This document shows positions 24,624 to 34,149 of a stretch of DNA of 61,154 nt, piece after piece (the first letter of the stretch is position 1; each line of letters starts with the position of its first letter). This DNA comes from Olavius sp. associated proteobacterium Delta 1 (GTDB taxonomy: Bacteria > Desulfobacterota > Desulfobacteria > Desulfobacterales > JAFDCJ01). The stretch lies in assembly GCA_902749685.1 (NCBI GenBank), contig CACVKW010001567.1, forward strand, positions 1 through 61,154, written 5' to 3'. The translations under genes were made by a program, and so were the position numbers. A model generated the notes under the pieces. The model made no database searches. It saw nothing but the letters and a program-made list of their open reading frames with translations, and was not told the origin of the DNA.

Positions 24624-26840
24624 ATGGTCGATAAGAGAAGATCTGGCCGATATCTAAAGTTTTTCATCTATCTGATTGTCGTCGTGCTGGTAAATGTGGC
24701 CGGGATCACGCTGTTTTTCAGGATGGATCTGACGGCCAATAAAATCTACTCCATCTCCAAGGCCAGCCAAAAGGTGGTCGAAACCTTATCCGAGCCATTG
24801 ACCATCAAGGTCTTTTTTACCAGAGACCTTCCGGCACCCTATAATAACACCGAGCGCTATCTGCAGGACCTTTTGCAGGAATATGCGATTTACGCCAATA
24901 AATTCTTTAATTACCGATTTTATAACGTCAGCGCCGATGAAGGCGAAACCACAGATCAAACCCAGGAAAACCAAAAACTGGCCAACAACTATGGTATCCA
25001 CCCGATCCAGATTCAAGCCGTTGAAAAAGATGAAGTCAAATTTCAAAGAGCCTATATGGGTCTGGTGATGATTCATGGTGATTTGATCGAGCGCATTCCA
25101 ACGATTACCTCCGGCGAGGGGCTGGAATATCAGCTGACCACGACCATTCAAAAGATGAACAACAAAATCAGCGCCCTGTTGAGCCTGCCCGACAAAATAA
25201 ATATCAAGCTCTTTTTATCTTCATCGCTGGAAGCCGTAGCACCGCACATGGGTGTGCGTAATCTGGCCGGCATTCCGGCCGAAATTCAAAGCATTGTTAA
25301 AAAGCTGAATCAAAAAAATTATAACAAGCTGCAATATGAATTTCTTAATCCCAACCAGAATCAAGACCTGCAGACGCTTGCCAATAAATACAACATCATG
25401 TCGCTTTCATGGCCGGCCCTCGGCCAGGGCAAAGTACCCGCCGGCCAGGGTGCCATCGGGCTGGTAATGGAATATGCCGCTAAATCAGTTACCGTTCCCT
25501 TGCTGCAGGTGATCCGGCTGCCCATTATCGGCACCCAGTATAAGTTAACGGAAATGCAGGAAATGGAAGACATTCTCAACGACAATGTCGAACAGCTGAT
25601 CGATATCAATGAGGATATCGGGTATCTGGCCGATCACGGCACCCTGAGTCTTAGCGGGGCGCCGCCCAATGCCCCCGGCCAGCCGCAAAATCAGAATTCA
25701 GCCACTAACTTGCGTGCCCTTATTTCACAGAATTACACGATCAAGAATATTGCATTGAAAGACAAAGGCATTCCTGAAAGTTTAAACAGCCTGGTCATCG
25801 CACGCCCAACAGAAAAATTTACCGATTACGAACTGTTTCAAATCGACCAGTTTCTGATGCAGGGCAAGAGTTTGGCCCTGATCCTGGATCGCTTTAACGA
25901 AGTCATGCCCGGCGGCCAGCAAGGAATGAGCATGGGACAGCAGCCGATTTTCGTGCCGTTGGATACCGGCCTTGAAAAGCTGCTGGCTCACTATGGGATC
26001 CGCATTCAGCAATCTTATGTACTGGACGAAAACTGCTACCGCCAGGAAATGCCGGCTCAGTTTGGCGGCGGTGAACGCAAAATTTATTATGCGCCCCTGA
26101 TTAAAAACCGCTTTATCAATCAGGACCTGGACTTTATGAAAAATATCAAGATCCTGGTGGCCTTGAAGATATCTCCGCTGGAGCTGGTCGCCGAGCGCAT
26201 CACCAAAAACGAATTAAAAACCCACCGCCTTTTTGCATCATCGGAAAAATCCTGGCAGATGCGGGGCCGCATCAACTTGAATCCGATGTTTATCAAACCG
26301 CCTGAATCATCGGAAGATATGCAGAGCTACCCGCTGGCGTATCTGATTGAAGGAGAGTTTCCCAGTTACTTTGCCGACAAGCCCATACCGGTCAAGGAGG
26401 TTGAAGCTAAAAAAGAATCCGATCAGATATCAGAGGACAAAAGTCAGAAGACAGATGACAGAGGCAAGAATGCGGAAATCGATCTGTCCCGCATTGAACG
26501 CAAAGGTCAGTTTCAACCCAGGGGCAAACCCGGCAAAGTCTTTGTGATGGCCTCGGCCGACATGCTAAAAAACAATGTGCTGGATGCCACCGGCCGGGGC
26601 GCCAACAGCACCCTGATTATGAACATTCTTGACTATCTGAACGGTCGCGAAGGCATTGCCGTTATGCGCGGCAAAGAGCAGCGGTTTAACCCCCTGGAGG
26701 ACACCCAGCCGGGAATCAAAACGTTTGTCAAAGCTTTTAATATTGCCGGTCTTCCGGTGCTGGTCATCATTTTTGGCTTGGGGGTCTGGCTCCGGCGGCA
26801 CTCCCGCAAAAAACATATTCAGATGATGTTCGCTAAATAG
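24624..26840 (+). CDS. GldG-like ABC transporter auxiliary protein
   Basis: The 738-residue protein has one N-terminal helix (about 11-33), a large extracytoplasmic domain and one C-terminal helix (about 710-728) followed by RRHSRKKH. This is the layout of GldG/ABC-transporter auxiliary proteins (ABC_transp_aux, PF09822). The opening segment NKIYSISKASQKVVETLSEPLTIKVFFTRDLP is the most characteristic part, and LALILDRFNEVMPG resembles the DUF4350-like core. A low-complexity charged stretch (about 590-625, KKESDQISEDKSQKTDDRGKN) interrupts the C-terminal third. It works with the ATPase and permease upstream; the substrate is unknown. Confidence 0.88.
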   Translation: MVDKRRSGRYLKFFIYLIVVVLVNVAGITLFFRMDLTANKIYSISKASQKVVETLSEPLTIKVFFTRDLPAPYNNTERYLQDLLQEYAIYANKFFNYRFYNVSADEGETTDQTQENQKLANNYGIHPIQIQAVEKDEVKFQRAYMGLVMIHGDLIERIPTITSGEGLEYQLTTTIQKMNNKISALLSLPDKINIKLFLSSSLEAVAPHMGVRNLAGIPAEIQSIVKKLNQKNYNKLQYEFLNPNQNQDLQTLANKYNIMSLSWPALGQGKVPAGQGAIGLVMEYAAKSVTVPLLQVIRLPIIGTQYKLTEMQEMEDILNDNVEQLIDINEDIGYLADHGTLSLSGAPPNAPGQPQNQNSATNLRALISQNYTIKNIALKDKGIPESLNSLVIARPTEKFTDYELFQIDQFLMQGKSLALILDRFNEVMPGGQQGMSMGQQPIFVPLDTGLEKLLAHYGIRIQQSYVLDENCYRQEMPAQFGGGERKIYYAPLIKNRFINQDLDFMKNIKILVALKISPLELVAERITKNELKTHRLFASSEKSWQMRGRINLNPMFIKPPESSEDMQSYPLAYLIEGEFPSYFADKPIPVKEVEAKKESDQISEDKSQKTDDRGKNAEIDLSRIERKGQFQPRGKPGKVFVMASADMLKNNVLDATGRGANSTLIMNILDYLNGREGIAVMRGKEQRFNPLEDTQPGIKTFVKAFNIAGLPVLVIIFGLGVWLRRHSRKKHIQMMFAK

Positions 26841-26891
26841 GTTTTAAGGTTCAGCGGTTCTGGGTCCAGAGGTTCTGGGTTCGAAGGTCGG
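26841..26891. repeat. Quasi-tandem GGTTCTGGGT-type words
   Basis: GGTTCAGCGGTTCTGGGTCC, AGAGGTTCTGGGTTCG and AAGGTCGG follow one another between the GldG-like and DUF4340 genes. Non-coding, of the same general style as the other intergenic word arrays. Confidence 0.45.
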
Positions 26892-26949
26892 ATGCGCAAA
26901 TAAGGGGCCTCGCTAAGTTATTTTACGACGAGGGACTGAGAAAGGTTTA

Positions 26950-27957
26950 TTGAAAAAAATGAAGATTAAGAAAGAATACATTATCCTGATTCTGATCATC
27001 ATTGTATTGTCGGTGTATCTGTATAAGCGCAGCGCGAACCGCACGCTCTATGAACTGCCGGAAATCCCTCAGGTCAGTGAAAAGGATCTCACGAAGCTGG
27101 AGATTACCAGAGGCAAAACCGTTTTGGTTCTCAATAAAAAGGATGATCAGTGGTTTATCGCACCGGCCGAATTTCCGACCGACGCCAATAAAGTCAAGGA
27201 TATGCTCGATGTGATTAAGAATTTCAGCCTGACAGCCCTGGTTTCCGAGTCCAAAAATTATAACCTTTATGAACTTGACGAAGGACAAAAAATAAACGTC
27301 AAGGCCTCCCAGGGTGACGATTTGAAACTGGACATTGATGTGGGCAAAACCGCCTCCTCTTTTCGCCACACCTTTGTCAAACCGTCCGGCGATGAGCGGG
27401 TTTTTCATGCCCAGGGCAATCTCAAAAACACCTTTGACGTTACCGTGGACGCGCTCAGGGACAAAACGGTTCTAGCTCTAAAACCGGCTGACATTCAGCA
27501 AATAAACATCAACAAAGACCAGCAGTCTCTGGCGTTCACCAGAACCCAGGTTCCGGTGGAAGTAAAAGCCGCTGATGCAGAAAAAAGCACTGACCCAACT
27601 CCACCAGCGGCCCCGAAACTGGCCTGGCAGGCCGCCACCGGACAGCCGGTCAATGAATCGACTTTAAATCAACTGCTAAATACCCTAGCCAGCCTGCGCT
27701 GTGAAAAATTCATCGACGGTCGCAAAAAAGAAGATTTCAAATCCCCCCTGTTCACAATAGAGCTGAAAGGCGGTCAGGACGACTACCTGTCCATATTTGC
27801 CAAAGCCGGGGAAAATGATCCCAACTATCCGGCAATTTCTTCTGGCAGCGACTATCCTTTCGAGCTTTCCACCAGCCAGGTGGACCGAATGATGAAAGAA
27901 CCATCCGCGTTTTTGCAATTGCCGGAAACCGATCAGAAAAAATCTGAACCTGAATAA
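26950..27957 (+). CDS. DUF4340 domain protein, membrane-anchored
   Basis: A single N-terminal helix (about 10-25, YIILILIIIVLSVYLY) anchors a roughly 300-residue extracytoplasmic part. The segment LTKLEITRGKTVLVLNKKDDQWFIAPAEF and LYELDEGQKINVK match DUF4340 proteins, which regularly follow gldA-gldF-gldG-like genes, as here. A Pro/Ala-rich linker lies near residues 205-222. Translation may begin at TTG 26950 (AAAGG 4 nt upstream) or ATG 26959 (13 nt); the choice changes only three residues. Its role is probably as a further subunit of the exporter. Confidence 0.82.
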   Translation: MKKMKIKKEYIILILIIIVLSVYLYKRSANRTLYELPEIPQVSEKDLTKLEITRGKTVLVLNKKDDQWFIAPAEFPTDANKVKDMLDVIKNFSLTALVSESKNYNLYELDEGQKINVKASQGDDLKLDIDVGKTASSFRHTFVKPSGDERVFHAQGNLKNTFDVTVDALRDKTVLALKPADIQQININKDQQSLAFTRTQVPVEVKAADAEKSTDPTPPAAPKLAWQAATGQPVNESTLNQLLNTLASLRCEKFIDGRKKEDFKSPLFTIELKGGQDDYLSIFAKAGENDPNYPAISSGSDYPFELSTSQVDRMMKEPSAFLQLPETDQKKSEPE

Positions 27958-28150
27958 TATCTGAATTTTGCCCATAGGTTTTAAATGCAGGCACCATGTA
28001 ACGGTTCTAGAATAATTTATAGTGATGATCCGTGATTAAAATTCAGATATTATATATATTTTTTGGCTCGGTATGGAAAGCATCGAAATTATGTGGGGGA
28101 ACATTTTTTCTATTTCTACTTGCTCGTCAATTAAGTAAAGTTATGACCGT

Positions 28151-29275
28151 TTAAAATTGAAACGGCTGGCTTACCATCATCGCAACCCCGAAGCCTTCAT
28201 CTGACACGGCCGTATCAATACGGGCCACCAGCCCTTTGGCCCACAGCCGCAACCCGATTCCGACATCCCATTTCATGTCCGTGTGCAATTCATTGATATT
28301 CCATGAAGGTGCCACGCGCCCGACCTCCACAAATGGTACAAATTGCAGCCACTCAATGCCGATATATTTCTGCAGCCAGGGCCATCGATTAAACGGATTC
28401 CAATTGGGAATCATGCGGTATTCAATCGCATAGTAAATAGACGCTTTATCACTGAATCGCTGGGCTGGAAAGGCCCGCATACGCCACAGGCCGCCCAGCG
28501 TGGCGCCGGCATAAGCCGGCGGTCGATTGGGATATCACCTCCTGCCCGTCAACAACGCCTTCAACATCCCACGTCGGCGAGTACCCTGTCCAGAAGTCAA
28601 ATGCAATGACCCGCTGTCTGAATGTTTTTGAGGGTCCCAGGGAAAAATATTTATCGAATTCGGTCTGGATAACCGTCCATGAATAGGAACTGTCAAGCCA
28701 GGCGAAATCCCGTGTAATATCAAGCCGTAGCGCGCTTCCTTTGGAGGGATTGGCAAAAAAATCCCGGTTATCGTGAAAAACAGAAAACTCCAGGCCATTT
28801 GTTTTAATATCTCTATCCGCATCATCACCATCTATTTGCTGTCGGCACGCTCATCCGGTAAGTCCGGATTACCGTCAGTGTAACTGTCCGCATCCTTAAA
28901 CCAGCCGATCTGGGCGATTGGGTCCAGAAATAATCGCTTTGACCAGGGCAGCCGCAGGCCCCGACCTATAAAAAAGCCCATGACAGAGCCTTTTGCCCCG
29001 ACCATGGCGGTTGCCAGAATAGCCGACTGCTTCTGGGGATAGCCTATTTTGCCGTAAGCATAGGCTGCAGCGGCGCCGAAGGCTTCGTTATAGAACGCGT
29101 AAGGCACACTGATTGTTTGCTCCTCGAATTTGCCGTCTTGACCGGTGAAAATACTCTGGGCCAAAGATAAACGGGCAATAAAAAGTAATGATAATATGGG
29201 CAGCATGGTCCAACCGGCGCGGATCATCGCATGATACGATACGTCAAAAAAAAATTTTCTCATTGATCTTAACAT
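28151..29275 (-). pseudogene. Omp85/surface-antigen-like outer-membrane beta-barrel protein, two frameshifts
   Basis: Three frames must be joined. The first part (29275-28832) has a signal peptide (ending ARLSLAQ) and a barrel-like segment FGAAAAYAYGKIG...FIGRGLRLPWSKRLFL, closing at TAG after PDERADSK. Adding one A at about 28835 restores QIDGDDADRDIKTNGLEFSVFHDNRDFFANP and the strands WLDSSYSWTVIQTEFDKYF. A second shift near 28528 is needed to reach RPPAYAGATLGGLWRMRAFP and the C-terminus, which ends QPFQF with the terminal Phe expected of outer-membrane proteins. Either the gene is decayed or the assembly has two indels. It is BamA/TamA-related without POTRA domains. Confidence 0.8.
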
Positions 29276-29342
29276 ACTTGCTTTATAAAAACGGCTGAAC
29301 TAAGAGTCAAGAGCATACTTGAACCATAAAAAATTATAGGAA

Positions 29343-30788
29343 ATGAACATGCTAAATGCAGATCTGATCTACGGAATCATCGCATTCACTGTCCTATTGG
29401 TGGAGTTGCTGGGAATTATAGCCGCTGTTCACGCCGTGATGAATGCCCGGACCTCCCAGGGCGCCATCGCCTGGGCCATATCACTGGTCACCTTCCCGTG
29501 GCTGGCATTGATTTTATATGCTATTTTAGGCCGTAATAAATTCAAGGGATATGTTTCTCTTCGCAGTTCAAAGGAACAGGACATTCATCACTACCATGAT
29601 GGGATTCTAAAAGAGGCTGTTGCCAGAAACCTGATTCGTGATGATCTGTCGGCATCTGAAAAATCGATCTCCCGACTGGCCGAGATGCCCATTGCACGGT
29701 ACAACAAGAGCCGCCTGCTGGTGGACGGAAATGAAACCTTTCACAGCATATTCGAAGGGATTGAATCCGCCGAACGATATATTCTGATTCAGTTTTTCAT
29801 TGTCAAAGACGACGACATCGGCCGGCAACTGCAAACGAAACTGATCGAGAAGGCCAAAGAGAACGTCAAGGTATACTTTCTGTATGATGAAATCGGCAGC
29901 CATAAATTGCCGCAAAGCTATTTGCGCGATATGCAAATTGCCGGGGTTTCGACCTCGGCCTTTCACACGACCAAGGGCAAAACCAATCGGTTCCAGCTAA
30001 ACTTTCGCAATCATCGCAAAATCGTTGTAATAGATGGCAAAATCGCTTACGTGGGAGGACACAATGTGGGCGATGAATATTTGGGAAAGAACCCGAAATT
30101 CGGAGCCTGGCGCGATACCCATGTTAAGGTCGAGGGTCCGGTTGTGCAGGCGATTCAGTTCTGTTTTGCAGAGGACTGGTACTGGGCCACCAGCGGGATT
30201 CCCGAGTTGAACTGGGAACTGCACAAGGCTGACGACGGTCATGAAGAGGCCCTGATGGTTGCATCGGGCCCCGCTGACAATTTAGAGACCTGCGGCCTGA
30301 TGTTTGTCCAGGCGATCAACGACGCCCGCCAACGGATCTGGATTGCAAGCCCCTATTTTGTTCCCGATCTTCAGATCCTCAGTGCTTTGAAACTGGCTGT
30401 CCTTAGAGGCGTGGATGTGCGGATTCTACTGCCGGAAAAAGCAGATCATCGTACGGTATATCTGGCGTCATTTTCCTACTACCAGAATGCACTGCCCAAC
30501 GGCATCAAATTATACCGCTATACGGCAGGGTTTATGCATCAGAAGGTGTTCTTAATTGATTCTTCCTGCGCCGCGGTGGGCACTGCCAATCTGGACAACC
30601 GATCATTCCGGTTAAATTTCGAAATCACGCTCCTCAATTATGATCCTGGATTCATAAAAGAAGTCGAGGATATGCTGGCTGATGATTTTTCCCGCAGCCG
30701 CCCGGTCACCATGGAAGATTATTCCCAAAAATCTTTTTTCTTCAAACTGGCGGTTCGTTCGGCGCGCCTGCTGGCACCAATTCTTTAG
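29343..30788 (+). CDS. cls: Cardiolipin synthase (phospholipase D superfamily)
   Basis: Cls condenses phosphatidyl groups to make cardiolipin in the inner membrane. Two N-terminal membrane helices (about 5-30 and 40-60; the PLDNc region with ARTSQGAIAWAISLVTFPWLALILYAILGRNKFKGY) precede two HKD motifs: HRKIVVIDGKIAYVGGHNVGDEY (about 224-246) and HQKVFLIDSSCAAVGTANLDNRS (about 400-422). The 481-residue length and FRLNFE after the second motif match ClsA-type enzymes. It is transcribed alone, divergent from the broken outer-membrane gene. Confidence 0.94.
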   Translation: MNMLNADLIYGIIAFTVLLVELLGIIAAVHAVMNARTSQGAIAWAISLVTFPWLALILYAILGRNKFKGYVSLRSSKEQDIHHYHDGILKEAVARNLIRDDLSASEKSISRLAEMPIARYNKSRLLVDGNETFHSIFEGIESAERYILIQFFIVKDDDIGRQLQTKLIEKAKENVKVYFLYDEIGSHKLPQSYLRDMQIAGVSTSAFHTTKGKTNRFQLNFRNHRKIVVIDGKIAYVGGHNVGDEYLGKNPKFGAWRDTHVKVEGPVVQAIQFCFAEDWYWATSGIPELNWELHKADDGHEEALMVASGPADNLETCGLMFVQAINDARQRIWIASPYFVPDLQILSALKLAVLRGVDVRILLPEKADHRTVYLASFSYYQNALPNGIKLYRYTAGFMHQKVFLIDSSCAAVGTANLDNRSFRLNFEITLLNYDPGFIKEVEDMLADDFSRSRPVTMEDYSQKSFFFKLAVRSARLLAPIL

Positions 30789-30820
30789 CCAAATTGCGTT
30801 AAAACCAAATAGAAATCTTT

Positions 30821-30994
30821 TTATTCGACTTTGTTATGCTTGGGCAATGAATTATAGGAAGCATTCATACCGCCGATCATTTTCCAGATACCATTCTGCT
30901 TCATCCAGGTGTGGGTAATACGACCCTGATCAGATAACAAGACACCTTTCCACTTATAATAGTAACAAACAATGGCGACATCATCTATAAGGAA
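30821..30994 (-). pseudogene. C-terminal fragment of a SnoaL/DUF4440-like (NTF2-fold) protein
   Basis: The minus strand reads DDVAIVCYYYKWKGVLLSDQ, then GRITHTWMKQNGIWKMIGGM and a TAA at 30821-30823. The pattern of a YYY strand, a THTW strand and IWKMIGG is that of the end of a DUF4440/SnoaL-like domain. The frame is closed by TGA a few codons upstream and has no start, so it is a remnant. The rest of the 30789-31149 gap contains only a short plus-strand signal-peptide-like frame (31022-31084, 20 codons, hydrophobic), which I do not call as a gene. Confidence 0.5.
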
Positions 30995-31149
30995 TCACCT
31001 AAATAAAGTATTGATAGTGTTATGAAAATATGGATTAAGATAATCCTTTTTTTGAGTCTCATAGCATCTCCTCTTTATATATAAAATCCAGATTTCAGAA
31101 AAAATGCTTTAATGATTTTATTTCGGTAGGTAATGAATTGGTCGGATGC

Positions 31150-32406
31150 TCAGCCTGACAGTTCTTGCCAAATCCGATTCATCCGCGCTCTGCCCGTTTC
31201 GATTTGAGGATAAAACGGAATCGCGGTCTGCCTGGCTTCGATTATATTTTTTTGATGCCTACGTCTATTCCGCTCCAAATCTTCTTCGGCGGCCAATTTC
31301 AGGTAACTCGCTGCTGCCAGACCGGCGATGCGGCCCTGGATCTCAGCCACAGCGGCCCCTTCTACACCCGAAATGCTGCCGGCAATAAAAATTCCCGGCC
31401 GCGGAGTTTCGAAGCGATCGTTATGGACCGGCACCCACCCGCCCATCTCAGGGATATGATGAAGTGGACATCCGGCCAAATGGGCCAGTTCTGCCAATGG
31501 GGACAAACCGGATGAAGTAATGACGATATCGGTCTGAAGTTGAATTTCGGAGCCTGACTTTAAACAACCATCCGAACTTAAGGCGGCGGTCTTAACGGCT
31601 TGTGCTCTTTCCAAACCGCTTATCGACAGCGCCGCTTGACGCAGCATCAATGGAAGCCCATCAATTTTGATTCCCCTCCGTGGGAAACCGGCGGCAGCTA
31701 AAGTGCTCATATATTTGCCGGCTTTGGCTGCCAGGGTCATTAAAAATCCCGGAGCATATGCTGAAAATCCGGCTAATGTCCGAATCGCGGCTTTCGGAGA
31801 TGTGGGCCCGGATTGAAGCCCGTTGGCCGGCGGCAGAAATACACCCAGAACCTCGGCACCGACAGCGATCAGCAACTGTGCCACTGCAAGACAAAGTGGA
31901 TCGATTCCGATGATAACCGCTTTATGGCCGGGTAAAACCCGATGCACGTTGATCATGGTCTGGGCCGCGCCGGCGGTAATCACACCGGGCAATGTCCAAC
32001 CCGGCAGAATGAGGGGATTCTGGCAGGCACCGGCCGCGACAAGCACGGCACGGGTTTCAAATCCGGCGGGGCAATCACGCATCGGTCGGCTGGCATCGGT
32101 GGGTGCAATGCCAACATACCAGTCCGGAAAAATTCCCCATGCCGCAACACCGCAATGAATTCTGGCACCGGCATTTTGAGCCTCATTAACCAGGGTCTCG
32201 GCCTTGGCGGCACCATTAGACCAGGATAAGGATCCATGTCCGGCAGAGCGAGGCTCCCGATGCATCTGGCTGGGCAGTCGTCCACCCGGCCGCGGCGATT
32301 CATCCAGAACAATTACATTGCCATTGTGTCGTGACACCTCTGCGGCAGCGGCCAACCCGGCCGGCCCGGCACCAACGATAACCAGATCAACTTTTTCAAT
32401 CGCCAT
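31150..32406 (-). CDS. FAD-dependent oxidoreductase subunit, OoxA/HcnB-like (opine or imino acid dehydrogenase, alpha subunit)
   Basis: The protein has two dinucleotide-binding folds: FAD site VGAGPAGLAAAAEVS (about 11-25) with ESPRPGGRL, and a second fold around KAVIIGIDPLCLAVAQLL. ETPRPGIFIAGSISGVEGAAVAEIQG (about 345-370) closes the FAD domain. The order matches the alpha subunits of opine oxidase (OoxA), hydrogen cyanide synthase (HcnB) and D-hydroxyproline dehydrogenase. These often carry a C-terminal BFD-like [2Fe-2S] domain; here only a short tail follows residue 370 and the BFD module is a separate gene at 34150. It closes the cluster with the DAO-type catalytic subunit and the small ferredoxin. 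Confidence 0.82.
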   Translation of the reverse strand: MAIEKVDLVIVGAGPAGLAAAAEVSRHNGNVIVLDESPRPGGRLPSQMHREPRSAGHGSLSWSNGAAKAETLVNEAQNAGARIHCGVAAWGIFPDWYVGIAPTDASRPMRDCPAGFETRAVLVAAGACQNPLILPGWTLPGVITAGAAQTMINVHRVLPGHKAVIIGIDPLCLAVAQLLIAVGAEVLGVFLPPANGLQSGPTSPKAAIRTLAGFSAYAPGFLMTLAAKAGKYMSTLAAAGFPRRGIKIDGLPLMLRQAALSISGLERAQAVKTAALSSDGCLKSGSEIQLQTDIVITSSGLSPLAELAHLAGCPLHHIPEMGGWVPVHNDRFETPRPGIFIAGSISGVEGAAVAEIQGRIAGLAAASYLKLAAEEDLERNRRRHQKNIIEARQTAIPFYPQIETGRARMNRIWQELSG

Positions 32407-32596
32407 GGCGACTGCCTGTATTTATGCTCTGTTTCACAACCATTTTGACGGATGCTGACTTGGAGGAAACGATTTTTTTTGGCTCGCTCTTTCCTAGCAT
32501 TTATAAATCTCCGCGTTCTCTGAGAACTCCGCGAGAGAACCTTTTTTCTGGGCAGACCCGCGGATCGAAAGAGTCACCGAATTTCGAATACATGCG

Positions 32597-32911
32597 CTAT
32601 GTGTTGAAACTCTGAAGAGAAACCCGCATGCCGTCCCGCGCCCGGATCAAACACGATCGCACATCTTCCACACCGTCCACCGTCACGCGACATTCGTAGC
32701 AATGCCCGATTCCGCAATACATTCCACGATGGGATCCGTCACTCGGGTTGTGCCCCAGGGAGATGAACCCATTTAGCCACAGAGCAGCCGCCAGAATTTC
32801 TCCCTCCAGAACTTCCAGAGACGTTCCATCAATTGTTATGGTGACTCTATTCCGGCCATCCATGGATAAATCCAAGACGGGATGGGTAGTCAAGCGCAAG
32901 TCATTTTTCAT
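32597..32911 (-). CDS. Small [2Fe-2S] ferredoxin-like subunit, OoxC/HcnA-like
   Basis: This 104-residue protein has the plant-type [2Fe-2S] ligand set C66-x4-C71-x2-C74-x12-C87 in GMYCGIGHCYECRVTVDG and RSCL. Length and motif match the small subunits HcnA and the N-terminal ferredoxin domain of heterotetrameric sarcosine oxidase alpha. It would pass electrons between the FAD subunits or to the quinone pool. A gap of 190 bp separates it from the alpha-like subunit and 114 bp from the catalytic subunit, with an inverted-repeat element in the latter gap. Confidence 0.85.
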   Translation of the reverse strand: MKNDLRLTTHPVLDLSMDGRNRVTITIDGTSLEVLEGEILAAALWLNGFISLGHNPSDGSHRGMYCGIGHCYECRVTVDGVEDVRSCLIRARDGMRVSLQSFNT

Positions 32912-32936
32912 AGTCGATTCGCTTCGGATAAATTAC

Positions 32937-33032
32937 TACCTGAATTTTAGCGCACCAAGCCTCACACCCAGTAAATTGCGTGAACCTGACCTTTAACTTC
33001 ACTAGTGGTTATTTGCGTGCAAAATTCAGGTA
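32937..33032. repeat. 96-bp element with 12-bp perfect terminal inverted repeats
   Basis: TACCTGAATTTT (32937-32948) is perfectly inverted as AAAATTCAGGTA (33021-33032). The right repeat covers the stop codon (TGA, 33028-33026) of the DAO-type gene. No coding capacity. It may be a miniature mobile element or an RNA hairpin at the gene end. Confidence 0.5.
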
Positions 33033-34141
33033 CTAAAACGCTCAATCGAAAAAGGCGCCAGCATATCCGCTAGTTTGCCGGTCGTCAGATAATGCGTCAG
33101 CAGGCAACCAACTCCCGGTCCAATCGCAAAACCATGCCCGGAAAATCCGGTCGCAAAGATAAGACCATCCACCCCGGGTACCGGTCCGATAACCTGCATT
33201 TCGTCTTCGCAAAAAGCTTCGATACCCGCCCAGGCGCGCAAAACGGGAATGCCCGCCAGTGATGGAAATAAACCGACTGTCGTGCGGGCACTTTTCGCCA
33301 TACTGCCCGGCATCAGCCGGGTATGATAGGTTTGCGGGTTTGCCTGTCCGGGCCAACCACCGCCGATGACAAACCCACCGGTAGGCATCTGTTTCAGACT
33401 GATCCCATTGCCAACCCAGCCCAATACCTGGTCCAGTTCATGGGGACGACGGGCTGTGACCATCATTTGCAGGGGATGGGCCTGGAATGGCAGATTGATG
33501 CCGGCCGTGGCAGCAATCGCGCGGCTCCAGTATCCGGCAGCTAAAATGGCGTGGCGGCAGCCAAGGTCACCCCGGGCGGTCTTGACCGCCATGAGCCGGT
33601 TGTTTTCAACGACAAATCCCTCGGCTGCACAATTCCATTTCAGCCGGGCGCCCTGGCGTTGAGCCGCCACAGCAAGTGCATTGACGGTGCGCATCGGATT
33701 GGCGTGCCCATCGGTGGGGCAATAACTTCCGGCCAGCATATGGGGCGACAATCCATGAATCAGGCGCTGCAGGTCGGAGTTCTGCACCAGCCTGATGTCC
33801 AACCCCTGGGCCTGTTCCCGTTCGACCCGATCGGCAAGCAAAGGAATCTGCTTTTCATCGTCAGTGACCACTGTCATCCCGTCCTGACGATATTCTAAAT
33901 CCTCGTCGAGTTCGGCTTCCAGGTTGGTCCAAAGGTTGATGGAGTATATTGCCAGCGGTATCTCAACCGGCACCCGGCCCTGCTGGCGCACCCCTCCGGC
34001 ACAGGCCTGGGTCGCGGAACCGCCGGTAACCGGTCTCTTCCGGTCAATCAGGGTCACCTCCAATCCGGCCTTGGCCAAATAATAGGCGGTTGAAGACCCG
34101 ACGATTCCGGCTCCGATTACAATAACATCTGCTGTTTTCAT
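33026..34141 (-). CDS. FAD-dependent amino acid dehydrogenase, DAO family, OoxB/HcnC-like catalytic subunit
   Basis: The catalytic subunit type of opine oxidase, HcnC, sarcosine oxidase beta and D-hydroxyproline dehydrogenase. The FAD Rossmann motif VIVIGAGIVGSSTAYYLAKAG and the conserved VTGGSATQACAGGVRQQG occupy the N-terminus. Near the C-terminus, RAWAGIEAFCEDEMQVIGPVPGVDGLIFATGFSGHGFAIGPGVG matches the family. It should oxidise the C-N bond of a secondary or primary amino acid. The ATG at 34141 gives 371 residues; a TTG at 34153 overlapping the TGA of the BFD gene (TTGA) is an alternative and would mean coupling. No good ribosome-binding site is visible for either. Confidence 0.85.
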   Translation of the reverse strand: MKTADVIVIGAGIVGSSTAYYLAKAGLEVTLIDRKRPVTGGSATQACAGGVRQQGRVPVEIPLAIYSINLWTNLEAELDEDLEYRQDGMTVVTDDEKQIPLLADRVEREQAQGLDIRLVQNSDLQRLIHGLSPHMLAGSYCPTDGHANPMRTVNALAVAAQRQGARLKWNCAAEGFVVENNRLMAVKTARGDLGCRHAILAAGYWSRAIAATAGINLPFQAHPLQMMVTARRPHELDQVLGWVGNGISLKQMPTGGFVIGGGWPGQANPQTYHTRLMPGSMAKSARTTVGLFPSLAGIPVLRAWAGIEAFCEDEMQVIGPVPGVDGLIFATGFSGHGFAIGPGVGCLLTHYLTTGKLADMLAPFSIERFST

Positions 34142-34149
34142 TTGAAGGT

